DNA from: Deinococcus sp. YIM 77859
GTDB lineage: Bacteria; Deinococcota; Deinococci; Deinococcales; Deinococcaceae
Reading direction: 5' to 3'
NCBI RefSeq assembly: GCF_000745175.1
Contig: NZ_JQNI01000004.1
Span: 1 to 64,000 of the forward strand
Length of the DNA stretch: 64,000 nt
Shown: piece after piece, positions 1-13,700 of the stretch
Layout of the letters: each line of letters opens with the position of its first letter
Numbering within the stretch: the stretch's first letter is position 1
Program-made: the position numbers and the translations under genes
The notes under the pieces: model-generated
Database searches by the model: none
What the model was told of the DNA's origin: nothing
The model's input: the letters and a program-made list of their open reading frames with translations, nothing else

Positions 1-398
1 TCACCGAGTGCTCCGTGCACCGGCGGCGTCGCCATAAAGGTCATGTCCGGGCAGAGGTTGTACGCCCCGCGTTTGCAGTAGGCGCAGCGGCGGCAGGGCA
101 AGCCGGGTTCCAGCGCGACCCGGTCGCCCACCTGGAGCCGGGTGACACGCCTCCCCACCGCGTCGACCACACCCATGACCTCATGGCCGAGGATAAGCGG
201 CGCTTCCACCACAAACGGGCCGATCCTCCCGTGGGTGTAGTAGTGCACGTCGCTTCCGCACACGCCGACCCGCCGCACCCGCACCCGCACCTCGTGCGGC
301 CCGGGGGCACCGACCGCCCGCGTCTCCCAGCGCAGGTCACGCGGGCCATGCAGCACGCTCGTGCGCGAGGAGACGAACGCAGCTTCTGAAGTCGTCAC
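1..398 (-). CDS. Zinc polyol dehydrogenase, N-terminal part (sorbitol/xylitol type)
   Basis: The reading frame starts at a GTG at 398 and runs off the window, so about 132 residues are seen. It shows the medium-chain dehydrogenase pattern of the sorbitol/xylitol dehydrogenase branch: catalytic-zinc Cys in GVCGSDVHYY, GHEVMG, and the start of the structural-zinc lobe (PCRRCAYCK then NLC). An AAAGGG box lies upstream of the start. It is the last visible gene of the polyol operon, 29 bp after the short-chain dehydrogenase stop, and should oxidise a sugar alcohol to a ketose with NAD. The exact polyol cannot be read from this fragment. Confidence 0.8.
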   Translation of the reverse strand, partial: MTTSEAAFVSSRTSVLHGPRDLRWETRAVGAPGPHEVRVRVRRVGVCGSDVHYYTHGRIGPFVVEAPLILGHEVMGVVDAVGRRVTRLQVGDRVALEPGLPCRRCAYCKRGAYNLCPDMTFMATPPVHGALG

Positions 399-427
399 GG
401 TTCACCCTTTCTGTGGAGCGGCCGAGC

Positions 428-1189
428 TCACCACACCGTGTAGCCGCCGTCCACCACCAAGGTCTGTCCAGTCACAAAACTGGCTGCGTCGCTGGCGAGA
501 TACAGCACGGCGGGCGCGATCTCGCGCGGCTCGGCCAGGCGGCCAAGCGGCGTCTCCTTGAGCCAGGTCTCACGCCACGCGGGCGTCTCCAGGCCGCGCT
601 TGGTCAGCGGCGTCGCCGTGTAGCCGGGCGCCACCGCATTCACCCGCACGCCCCGCCCCGCCCACTCGCCCGCCAGCGAGCGGGTGAGGTGAATCACGGC
701 GGCCTTGCTCGCGTTGTAGGCCGCCTGGGGCTGCGGATGGTTGCTGATCAGGCCGCTCATGCTCGCCGTGCTGACGATGCTTCCCCGACCCCGCGCGAGC
801 ATCTGGCGCCCGAACGCCCGGCAGCACCAGAACACGCCGTCCAGGTTCACGCTCAGCACCGCCCGCCACTCCTCGTCGGGTGTGTCCTCTGCCGGAGTGT
901 TGCGGACAATGCCCGCGTTGTTCACCAAGACGTCCACCTCGGGGAGGCGCTGGGCCAGGGCCTCGACCGCCTCCGGGTCACTCACGTTCAGCGCCTCAAA
1001 GGCGGCGCCCAGCTCGCGGGCCGCCTCCGCGCCCGCATCCGGATTGAGGTCCGCAAGGGTGACCCGCGCCCCGGCCTGGGCCAGGCCCCGCGCGATCTCA
1101 AAGCCGATGCCCTGCGCGCCGCCGGTCACCAGGGCGTGCCGGCCGTCCAAGCGGAACAGGTCGAGGATGGAGCGGTCATGGGTGGTCAT
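428..1189 (-). CDS. Short-chain dehydrogenase/reductase, probably polyol-oxidising
   Basis: A complete classical SDR of 253 residues. The nucleotide-binding motif TGGAQGIG is at residues 22-29, NNAG at 90-93, and the catalytic YNASK has Tyr158 and Lys162. The usual C-terminal segment (FVTGQTLVVDGG) is intact. A GGAGG lies just upstream of the ATG at 1189. It sits between two zinc dehydrogenases, downstream of a polyol ABC transporter, so a D-arabitol, sorbitol or mannitol-type dehydrogenase role is the likely one. Specificity is inferred from context only. Confidence 0.8.
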   Translation of the reverse strand: MTTHDRSILDLFRLDGRHALVTGGAQGIGFEIARGLAQAGARVTLADLNPDAGAEAARELGAAFEALNVSDPEAVEALAQRLPEVDVLVNNAGIVRNTPAEDTPDEEWRAVLSVNLDGVFWCCRAFGRQMLARGRGSIVSTASMSGLISNHPQPQAAYNASKAAVIHLTRSLAGEWAGRGVRVNAVAPGYTATPLTKRGLETPAWRETWLKETPLGRLAEPREIAPAVLYLASDAASFVTGQTLVVDGGYTVW

Positions 1190-1223
1190 GGAACCTCCTG
1201 GGAGAGAGTGGGTGGGGGAGAGG

Positions 1224-2272
1224 TCACTCGGCGGGCACGTCCCCCGGCGTCATCAACACCTTTTGTGCGCCCGCCAGCCCGGGATGGGCCTTGAGGTTGA
1301 GCGCTTCCCCTACCCGCGTCAGCGGCAGGCGGTGGGTGATCAGCGGCTCGACCTTGACCCGCCCGGCGCGCAGCCAGTCGAGCGCGAGCGGCACCGTCTG
1401 GTTCAGCGCAAAGGAGCCCAATACGCTCAGGTCCCGCTGGAAGAGGGTGTAGGGGCTGAGGGCCACCGTGGCTTCTTCGGGGGCGACCCCAAACACCAGG
1501 ACCTGTCCCCCGACGGCCGTCAGGTCAGGCAGCGCCTGCACAACGGTGGGCACACCGGTCGCCTCGGCCGTCACGTCAAAGCCGTGGGGGTGCTTGTCCA
1601 GCAGTTCGGTGCTCAGCTCCGCGTGGGGCCGCAGCGTCGCGCTGGCCCCCAGCGCCCGCGCGAGGTCAAGCCGGTCCTGCACCGGGTCGACCACCGTCAC
1701 GCTCGCGCAGCCGCTGGCGAGCAGGCCCTGCATCAGCAGCAGTCCGATCGCGCCGGCACCAAAAAGCAGCGCGCTCGCGCCGGGCGGCGGGCGCAGCCGC
1801 TTCATGCCCCAGGCCACGCAGCCCAGCGGTTCGGCAAAGGACGCCTGGTCCGCCGTCAGGCCCTGCGCCGGGTAGACGTTGGTGGCCGGGCAGACGGTGT
1901 AGCGCGCAAAGCCGCCAGGCCGCGTGACCCCCAGGGCCTCGTGGTGCGCGCAGTGCTGAAAGAGACCGCGTTGGCAGGCGTGGCACTGACCGCACCACAG
2001 GTTGGGGTCCACGGCCACCAGGTCGCCTTCCCGCACGTTGCGGACGCCGGGGCCCACCTCATCCACCCAACCGCTGATCTCATGGCCGGGCACCAGGGGA
2101 AAGCGGGCACCGAAGTGACCGTGCAGCAGGTGCAGGTCCGTGCCGCATACGCCGGTGCCGTGGACGCGGATGCGCACCTCGCCGGGGCCGGGATGCGGCG
2201 CCGGAAGCTCGCGCACCTCGACCTGACCGGGTGCCGTGATGACAGCGGCCGGCATCATTTCGGCAGAGCGCG

Positions 2273-2276
<4 letters not shown>
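1224..2276 (-). CDS. Zinc-dependent alcohol dehydrogenase (medium-chain family)
   Basis: A 350-residue MDR protein. The ATG at 2276 was chosen because it overlaps the permease stop as ATGA, which suggests translational coupling. It has catalytic-zinc residues in GVCGTDLHLLHG and PGHEISG, a four-Cys structural-zinc lobe (CGQCHACQ then QHC), and the Rossmann motif GAGAIGLL. It resembles threonine/polyol dehydrogenases such as L-iditol dehydrogenase. As the fourth gene of the uptake operon it probably oxidises the imported sugar alcohol. A longer reading frame upstream runs inside the permease gene and is not needed. Confidence 0.8.
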
Positions 2277-4038
<1,762 letters not shown>

Positions 4039-4065
4039 GGCATCACCTGTAGGGGAACGTCAGGC

Positions 4066-5394
<1,329 letters not shown>

Positions 5395-5504
5395 GACAAA
5401 ACCTCCTGAAACCGCCCCGCGGCAGGACGAAGAAAGGGCGAGCGACCCGAACGCCAGGACACGCACAGCCTCAACTGCAGGGATAACCCCCAGTTCCCAA
5501 GAAA

Positions 5505-5592
5505 TGGTCTCGTGGCCATCATTGAAACACAGCGCCGAACCTTCGTCTAGTCTTTGGCATTGAACTCGGTACAGACAGTGGCCTCGTGGCCA
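5505..5592. promoter_or_regulatory. Candidate LacI-family operator pair
   Basis: Two near-identical 14-mers lie between the divergent binding-protein and regulator genes: TGGTCTCGTGGCCA at 5505-5518 and TGGCCTCGTGGCCA at 5579-5592, differing at one base, with starts 74 bp apart. The second is an inverted repeat (TGGCC-N4-GGCCA). A weaker third copy, matching 11 of 14 bases, covers the regulator start at 5639-5652. Position and symmetry suit a LacI-type repressor controlling both directions. Binding is an inference. Confidence 0.5.
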
Positions 5593-5633
5593 GCCGGATG
5601 GACCGCCGCCTTCTCTGATGTACCGGCAGGTTC

Positions 5634-5639
5634 TAGAAT
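5634..5639 (+). promoter_or_regulatory. -10 box of a leaderless promoter for the LacI-type gene
   Basis: TAGAAT ends 6 nt before the GTG at 5646 and no Shine-Dalgarno sequence intervenes. This spacing would put transcription initiation at or next to the start codon, a layout common in Deinococcus. No convincing -35 box is seen. Confidence 0.45.
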
Positions 5640-5645
5640 GCGCCC

Positions 5646-6668
<1,023 letters not shown>

Positions 6669-6723
6669 TCCGGCGGCCGCAGCGAAGGCGTTGGCCGTGT
6701 CTCTCGTTGGGGTCGTCCAGTGT

Positions 6724-8409
6724 TCAGGAGCACTCCAGAACGCACAGCACCCCGGTGTCCGTCCCAACCACCGCATGCGTGCCGGATGGGGTGAGCGCCA
6801 AGGCAGTGGGCCGGGTGTTCATCTGGGCGGCAACACGCGGCCCTGACGCGCGGACCTCGACAAGCTCACCGCCCGCGCTGACGGCCAGCACGGTTCGCCC
6901 GTCACTGCTGGCCGTCAGCGCTGTGACCGAATCCGGCAGTGACCAGCTCGCTCCGCCCAGGGCCTGTAGCCTGCGCCCCTGGGCCGCGACCGGGGTGTCA
7001 TCCGGCAAGGCGACGAGGGCACGGGGAACGCCGCCGAGGGTGGCGAGGCGCTCGAGGTCTCCGCTGTGCGCGTCAAGCCACCACAGGCCACCGTCCGCCG
7101 TGCCCACGTACGCTCCCCAGCGCTGCACGCTCGCCGCGAGGCCGGTGATCCAGTGAGGCAGCGGCCGCGTTTGCCCCAGCGAACGAAGCGCCTCGAGGTC
7201 CCACAGGGCGAGTGTGTTCGCCGCGGTCCACGCGAGCGCCCGTGCCGCGCCGGGAAGCACCACGAGCTGATGAATGCCCTCAGGGGCGGCGGCGGTGCGG
7301 GTGACGTCCCCCCACACCATCACGCCGCCGCCCGAGTCGGTGAGTACGAAGCGTTCACCGGCGGCCTGCACTGACGTGGGCCGCCCGCGCGTGAACGAGG
7401 ACGAATCGAGCGGCTCAAGCCTCGGGGACCAGCGACACGCCCGTAGGTCTGCGCCGATGGTGACGATCTCACCGCGAGGGTTCACGGCGACACCCAGAAC
7501 TGGCCCCGAGTGCGCGCGGACCGTCCGGCTGGAGGGCGTGACCGGCGCGGCGGCGGCGGACGTGAAGAGCGCGAGCAGGGCCGCCCCGTCCCGGGGGCGC
7601 TCGTCGGGCCGCAGGGCCAGCGCGCGCGTCACCGCGCGTGTCAGGAGGTCCGGCGTGCCCGTGGGGAGGCTCGGCAGCGCTTCTCCCAGGGCGCGCTCAA
7701 CGGCCGTGGGGGGCGGGCGGCGGGTGAGGGCGAACAGCGCGAGCGCCCCAAGCGCGTACACGTCCCCGCTGGACGTGATGGGACGGCCCCCGAGCACTTC
7801 CGGCGCCTGGAAGCGCTCGGGGGCGGTGAGGCCCGGCCAGGGCGGCGTGAGGGTGTACGCGCCGTCCCGAACGAGCACGCGTTCGGGCGCCAAGGCACCG
7901 TCAACCTCACCTTTGCCGTGCGCGAAGGCCAGGGCGCCAGCCAGCGAGCGCACGAGGGCCAGGCCCGCCGCGGGCTCGAGCGCCTGCGCCCTCAGCACCC
8001 GCGCGAGCGGCACTCCGCTGTGGGTGTCCAGCGCCGCGTAGGCGGTGCCGTGCTGTTCGAAGGCGTCCAGCACCCGCTGCCGCCCCTCGTGCGGCTCGTC
8101 ACGCCAGGCCTCAGCGACGTGCCAGAAGCGCTCGCGCTCGCGCGCAAAGCCCTCATGCTCGTCCGGCACGACCAGCGTGCCAACCCGCCGGAACCGAGGA
8201 GGCAGGAACTCACGCAGGATGACGGCCTCCTGGCGATCCTCGTCGAACGCCAGGTACGTGATGCTCGCCTCGTCACGCGCGAGGGCGCGCTCTGTTCGGT
8301 AGCGCAAGGCGAGCTTCGTGCCGGGCGGCAAGGCGGCCAGGACCGCGCCGCACGCGCGGCAGGTGAACGCGCCGGGCTCGTTGTGCTGGGCACACTCGGG
8401 GCAGCTCAA
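6724..8409 (-). CDS. Zinc-ribbon / pseudokinase / beta-propeller protein
   Basis: 561 residues. An N-terminal zinc ribbon uses Cys3, Cys6, Cys17 and Cys20. Residues about 25-285 follow the serine/threonine-kinase fold order (RYRTERALA, then APERFQAPEV and GDVYALGALAL), but the catalytic residues are absent: VILREFL replaces the VAIK lysine region, GEVDGALAPERVLV replaces HRDLKPxN, and YTLTPPW replaces DFG. The C-terminal half shows repeated WD-like blades beginning at AHSGPVLGVAV. It is the last gene of the five-gene operon and overlaps the MotB-like gene by 4 nt. A sensor or scaffold role is inferred; kinase activity is unlikely. Confidence 0.75.
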   Translation of the reverse strand: MSCPECAQHNEPGAFTCRACGAVLAALPPGTKLALRYRTERALARDEASITYLAFDEDRQEAVILREFLPPRFRRVGTLVVPDEHEGFARERERFWHVAEAWRDEPHEGRQRVLDAFEQHGTAYAALDTHSGVPLARVLRAQALEPAAGLALVRSLAGALAFAHGKGEVDGALAPERVLVRDGAYTLTPPWPGLTAPERFQAPEVLGGRPITSSGDVYALGALALFALTRRPPPTAVERALGEALPSLPTGTPDLLTRAVTRALALRPDERPRDGAALLALFTSAAAAPVTPSSRTVRAHSGPVLGVAVNPRGEIVTIGADLRACRWSPRLEPLDSSSFTRGRPTSVQAAGERFVLTDSGGGVMVWGDVTRTAAAPEGIHQLVVLPGAARALAWTAANTLALWDLEALRSLGQTRPLPHWITGLAASVQRWGAYVGTADGGLWWLDAHSGDLERLATLGGVPRALVALPDDTPVAAQGRRLQALGGASWSLPDSVTALTASSDGRTVLAVSAGGELVEVRASGPRVAAQMNTRPTALALTPSGTHAVVGTDTGVLCVLECS

Positions 8410-9029
8410 CGCCCGGACCCTCCGTCTGCCGCCTGACCCGCGTACTCCAGCACGACCTCGATGCGCGCCTGCGCGGGGTCATCGGGCGCGAGGTGAGCAA
8501 GGGGGTCCTGGCCGCCCCGACCGGCGGTCGTGAGAAACCAGGGCGCGACCTTGCCTTCATTCACGAGGAGCCGGGCGACCGCGGCGGCTCGGTTGGTGGC
8601 TTCCTCCCAGCGGTCGTTCCGGGTGGTGCGCACCGTGTGCCCCTCGATGCGGATGCGGCGCCACTTGTCCTGGTTTTCCCGCAGGACCCGCGCGAAGCGC
8701 AGGAGGGTCGCGCGGCCGTCCGGGGTGAGTTCCGCCGTGTTCGGCGTAAAGAGCTGCGCGGTTCGGAAGCGCCAGCGCTGCGTTCCGGGCGGGTCATTCT
8801 TGCCGGGCGTGAGGATCGGCCGACGCGCGGGCTCGACGAGGCGCCTGAGGGACGCCTCAAAGGCCTGCTGGGCTTCCTTGTAGCGCACGTCCTCCCAGCT
8901 GACGCGGCCGATCGCGGTGAGGGCCCCGACGAAGAACACCATCACCAGCACGACGTTTAGGGCAGTGTCCGCGACGGCGATGTACGGGTTGACGTCCTCA
9001 CGGGCACGGTGGGCGCGGCGGAGCGTCAC
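8406..9029 (-). CDS. MotB/ZorB-like protein with OmpA peptidoglycan-binding domain
   Basis: 207 residues. One N-terminal transmembrane helix (about 15-40) carries the conserved proton-channel aspartate in AVADTALNVV. A linker leads to an OmpA-like domain (about 85-195) with EGHTV, NRAAAVARLL and a terminal ARIEVVLEY. MotB, TolR and ZorB proteins use this layout to anchor a MotA-type channel to peptidoglycan. Its gene overlaps the MotA-like gene upstream by 4 nt, so it should form a proton-driven stator with it. The Asp and the anchoring fold are visible; coupling to the tubulin-like protein is inferred. Confidence 0.78.
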   Translation of the reverse strand: MTLRRAHRAREDVNPYIAVADTALNVVLVMVFFVGALTAIGRVSWEDVRYKEAQQAFEASLRRLVEPARRPILTPGKNDPPGTQRWRFRTAQLFTPNTAELTPDGRATLLRFARVLRENQDKWRRIRIEGHTVRTTRNDRWEEATNRAAAVARLLVNEGKVAPWFLTTAGRGGQDPLAHLAPDDPAQARIEVVLEYAGQAADGGSGR

Positions 9030-10717
9030 GCGGGACTCGCCTCCGTCCCTTCGCCCTCACGCCACGCGCGACCGGCGAGGTGCTCGGCGGTTGGCAGGCG
9101 CCGCAGGACGCCGAGCGCCTCTTGCCCGAGGGCCTGCAGCGCGCTCAGCTGCGCGACGGCGGTCCCCACCTGCGAGAGGGTGCCCTCGAGGTCCTGATGC
9201 TGCAGGAGCCGCGTGAGCTGCTCGTGGGCTTTCGTGAGACCCTCAACGTGCCGGGTCAGTTCGGCGAGGGCGCCGCGCGTGTGGCCGCCCTCCTGCGTGA
9301 AGGCGTGCGTCACCCGCTGAAGTTGTTCGGTGGCGGCCTCGAGCGCTTCTACGACGTGAGTGGTGGAGCGCTCCGCGGCGGCCGTCTGGGCCTTCAAGAC
9401 CGACTCCACGGCCTGCGACACGCCACCCGGCAGGGCGTCCAGATACCGGGTGAATTGCTCGAGCTGCGCGGCGACGGCGTTGGCCTGGTCGGCGTAGTGA
9501 CTCAAAACCTCCCGCAGACCGCCGCGCAGTCCATCAAAGCCCTGCTGCACGCTGCTTGTGATGCCGTGGGCGCCCATCACAAAGCGTTCCGCGCCGTCTT
9601 GAACCTGCTTGGCGGTGTCGTCGAGCTTGCGGGCCGTGCCGTGCAGTTCGCTCAGAACGCTCACGCCGGTCGCCTCGAAGGCCTGGCGGATGGCGTTCAG
9701 CTGGCCGCGTTCCATCTCTGAGTGCTGGGTGAGCTGGCGCATGCTCGCGTCGAACATCTCCTGGAGTTGCGCTTGGGCGTTGCGGAGCTCCTGGTGGTAC
9801 TGGCCGAGGTCCCGGGCGACGCCTTGAAGTCGGTCGGAGCTGGCCTTGACGGCGCTCGCGGAGGCCTCCATGCTCGTCCCGATGCGCTGCGAGGTGTCCC
9901 GCAGGCTGTCGAGGCTCTGCTTCATCACCTGCCCCGCCTCGCTCAGTACGGCCTTGAACTCGTGGCTCGTTTCCGCCATAAGCTGCTGCGTGCGTTCTGC
10001 GGCAGCCTGACCGGCCTCGACCGTTCGCTGCGCGGACGTCACGACGTCCTGAAGGCTCTGCAGCTGCTGTTCCGTCGAGGCGGGGTACACGAGCGGCGCG
10101 TAGTCGAGCGCGAGCGTCTCGAGTTGCGCTTCAAGCGCGTCGAGTTCACGCAGGGACAACGTCAGCTTGGCCTGCACCGCGAGGGCCCCCAGCACACCCC
10201 AAAAGGTCCCGGCGAACGCGCCGCGCAGCTCATTGAGGGTGCGCCCCAGGCTGTCACTCACGAGCGCTGGGCTGGCGGCCTTGAGGGCGCTCTGAATCTG
10301 CGGGGCCATCTGGGTGAGGGTGAAGCCGAGCCCGACGACGGTGCCGACCAGGCCGAGCAGCAGCAGGGCATTCGGCCAGGCGCGCAGCGGCGTTAGCCGC
10401 GTGGACACGGCGCTTTGCGCATGGGCAACCTGGACGTCGAGCGACGCATTTGCGAGGCCCTTGTGGCGCAGCATCCCGCGGATGAGCTGGCCCGCGGCGC
10501 TGTGCTGCTGCGCTGCGGACAACTTGTTCAGCGCGCTGACGTCCTGAAAGTCCGCGAGGTGGGCCGCGATGGACTTCGCGCTGTCGCGCTCTGCGCGCAC
10601 CTGCGCCCGTGCACGCACCACCTGAGTGAAGGCGAGCACGGCGAGTACGGCGAGTACGGCAAGCACGCCCTTTACCACGGGGTTGGGCGGGAAGATGATG
10701 CTAAAGAAGGTATCCAT
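9026..10717 (-). CDS. MotA/TolQ/ZorA-like channel with long coiled-coil tail
   Basis: 563 residues. An N-terminal hydrophobic helix (about 15-32) is followed by paired channel helices with the MotA/TolQ/ExbB signature: LGLVGTVVGLGFTLTQM and, later, FAGTFWGVLGALAV. From about residue 235 the protein is a long Gln/Glu/Ala-rich helical region typical of coiled coils, as in the intracellular tail of ZorA. It lies 10 nt after the tubulin-like gene and overlaps the MotB-like gene. It probably forms a pentameric proton channel whose cytoplasmic tail meets another operon product. Confidence 0.78.
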   Translation of the reverse strand: MDTFFSIIFPPNPVVKGVLAVLAVLAVLAFTQVVRARAQVRAERDSAKSIAAHLADFQDVSALNKLSAAQQHSAAGQLIRGMLRHKGLANASLDVQVAHAQSAVSTRLTPLRAWPNALLLLGLVGTVVGLGFTLTQMAPQIQSALKAASPALVSDSLGRTLNELRGAFAGTFWGVLGALAVQAKLTLSLRELDALEAQLETLALDYAPLVYPASTEQQLQSLQDVVTSAQRTVEAGQAAAERTQQLMAETSHEFKAVLSEAGQVMKQSLDSLRDTSQRIGTSMEASASAVKASSDRLQGVARDLGQYHQELRNAQAQLQEMFDASMRQLTQHSEMERGQLNAIRQAFEATGVSVLSELHGTARKLDDTAKQVQDGAERFVMGAHGITSSVQQGFDGLRGGLREVLSHYADQANAVAAQLEQFTRYLDALPGGVSQAVESVLKAQTAAAERSTTHVVEALEAATEQLQRVTHAFTQEGGHTRGALAELTRHVEGLTKAHEQLTRLLQHQDLEGTLSQVGTAVAQLSALQALGQEALGVLRRLPTAEHLAGRAWREGEGTEASPA

Positions 10718-10727
10718 GTCGCCCCTC

Positions 10728-13700
10728 TCAGTTCTGCGTGGACGCCGAGGACCTCACGGCAGAACGGCCCAGCGGCGGACCCCAGTAGTGGGCTTCGTTG
10801 ATGAAGCACCGCCAGCCGTTGCGGGCGGCGTCGCGCTCGTCCTTGCCGATGAAGCCCCCGCAGTTCGGGTGGTCACAGTAGTACCCGTCCTGGGGCGCGA
10901 CGCCCCACTGCGCCCGGTCGCCCTTGTTCTTCCAGAGCCGCGCGAGTTGCGCGCCGTCCACGCCCATCTCGCTGATGTACGCGGCGAGCAGGGCGGGCTG
11001 CTGGGAGGCGTAGCGCATCAATTGCTCGCCCGCCCATAGCTCGTTCTTCCAGCCCTCGATGGGCACCGCGTGATAGCGCTCGTGAAAGGCCCGCAGGCGC
11101 CGCATGAGGTCTTGAATGAAGGCGCGGCTGGCGTCCTCGGGGGACAGGCCGGGCTTCTGCCAGTGCATTCGGATGCGGTCCAGCAGCACCTCCAGCGCGC
11201 CCTGCAGGCTCATGCCGTCGAGGTCCCGCTCGCCTTTCGCGAGGAGGCGCGCGGCGTGCGTGAGGTTCATGGGGAGGCGGCGGGTGGGGCGGTCACCGAA
11301 GGCGCGCGCTTCCCAGGGCATCACCAGGCCCCGCTCGAAGCGCAGTTCGTCGAGAAGCACACCGAGCACGAGGGCCTGCTCGGCTTCCGCGTGCCGGTAC
11401 TCCTCGGCGGCGCTCAGGCCGTACCAGTTGACGTCCCTGCGGGTGTGGAAGGTAGGGAAGTCCCCACATTCCGCTTCGGCGAGGCCGCCGCGGCCGAGCA
11501 CGTCCGGCAGGGCGCGCAGCGGGAAACGGTAGCGCTCCACGAGGAACAGCACCCGCGTCGGGTCGGGGCTGTCCTTGACGTTCGTGCTACCCTGCGCGAA
11601 GCTGCCGGACACCAGGTGGCGGAACTCGTCCTTGCGGGCGTCGCTCGTGCCGCGCGGCAGCAGCAGGTACTGGTCGATCTTGACGGGGCTGCGGTTGCCT
11701 TTCTTCGCGGCTTCCGGGTCGAACGCGAGGAACGGTTCGGCGCGGCCCGCGGCGGACTTCACGCGCGCGTCGATGCTCTCGCCACCCTGCCTGAGCTTCT
11801 CGAGGCGCTCCACGACGTTCTCGGTCGCGAGGAACTCGAAGGGACCGCGCGCCACGCTCGTGAGGCGGTCCAGCTGCGCTTGCGGGATGATCAGCTCGGC
11901 TTTCGGGTCGTAGTCCGCGCTGACCCACGTCTCCTCCTTCACGTGTTCGTCCGGGGCGATCGCGTCGGGCAGCTCGGCCCACGCGGCGATGATGTCCGCG
12001 TGCAGCCGCGCCTGAACGTTCTCAGGCGTTTCGTAGACGTCGCGCGCCGCGTGCTGGATGCCGCGCTCGAACTCGCGCTGAACGGTGGTGTTCACCTCGA
12101 AGAGCGGCAGGCCGTTCACGGGCGGCACGGTTTCCGCCAGGGTCCGGTAGCGCTGGAATAGGCGCGTGCGAAGGTGCGTGACGCGCCCGTCGAGCTTGCG
12201 GAGCCGCGTGGCAGACCTCAGCAGGAGCCGCCGCAGCATCTCCACGATGCCGAGGTCCTCGGTGAGGCGCAGCCGGTGGGTGCGCAGCACGAAGTACACA
12301 TTCGCCTCGACTTGCACGCGGGCGTACTCGCGCAGCGCTTCCCGCAGGTCGCGGCGTGCCGCGTCGATGGCGGCGCGGTTGGGCCTCAGGAGGGAGCGCT
12401 GCGCCAGCGCGTTCCTGAGGCGCGTGACGCCGTCCTCAACCCGCCGCCAGGACTCCGCGATGTCGGCTTGAGCGCCGCGGGCGTTCTCTTCCGCCGCCTG
12501 CTCGAGCTGACCGAGGTAGGAGAGCAGCTGGTTGAGTTCCTCGTGCAGCACGGCGGGTCCAAGCGCGCGGTCCTGCAGGGCTTCGCGGACGCGAGCGCGG
12601 AACTCGGCGTAGGCTTCGCGCACGATGACGTTGCGGCGCTCGCGCAGGGACGCGGTGAGCGCCCCGCCTTCCTGCACCTGCTGGCGCAGTTCTTGCAGCA
12701 TTCGCGCGAGCTTGCCGAAGTCCGGTTTCTGGGCCTCGAGTTCACGCAGCGCCTCGCGCACCTCGTCCTCACGCCATTCCTCCTGCGTCTTGCCGAGCAG
12801 GCGCGTGACGAGCCGCTCGTAATCCACGCCGAGGCGCGCCGTGAGGTCCTGCGCCACGCCGGGCTTCGCGCTCTGCCACTGCTGCAGGGCCTCGCTGAGC
12901 AGCTTCTTCGTGCAGGCTTCCATGACGTGCGCCGCCGGGAACTCGATGGCACTCAACCCGAAGGTGTTGAAGATGTGCGCCTGGTGGTCACGGTCCGGCA
13001 TGGGGGCGTTCACCGCCTGCGCGGCCGTGTCCATCTCCGGATTCATGGTGAGGAGCAGCACGCGGTCCGCGATGAGTTGCGGCAGCGCCAGGAAGGACGT
13101 GCGGGTCGGCTCGGCGGGCGCGAGCAGGTACGGCATGTCGTACGGGTACCGGGTGAACGTCGCCTCGCTTCCGTCCGGGTAACGCACGGGCGGCACGTCG
13201 TCGTGCGTGGCCTGCGCGAGGTGGTTGAGTTCCAGCAGGGCGTGGTAGGCGTTCTTCTTCAATCTGTCGGCGTTCGAGTCGATGGTGTGGCTCAGGCCAC
13301 GGTGCGGCAGGATGAAGAACGCGAGGGTGGATTCCTCGTCCTTCATCAGGGTGCGCAGGAAGTACCCGAAGTCCGGCGCGAGCCCGCTGCCGGTCCCGCC
13401 CGCCAGCGTGCCGACCACCACGACACGCACGTGCCCGCCCTCAGCGAATTCGACCGTGGGGTCACTGCCGTCGCGCAGCGGCCCGCGCTTGTGTGTCGCC
13501 TCGGCGGCACTCAGGGCCCGCAGCGTGGAGAGATGATCGAGGAGGCGGTTTTTGACGCGCTTGAAGTTGTGCTCCAGCAAGAAGGCCAGCCGCCCGCCCA
13601 TGCGGATGTTGCTCACACCCGCCTCCGGGTCGGCGATCTTGCGCAGCGTTTCCGTGTCGGCCCACTCGCTCAGCCTGATGGTCGTGAACGTTTCGGGGTG

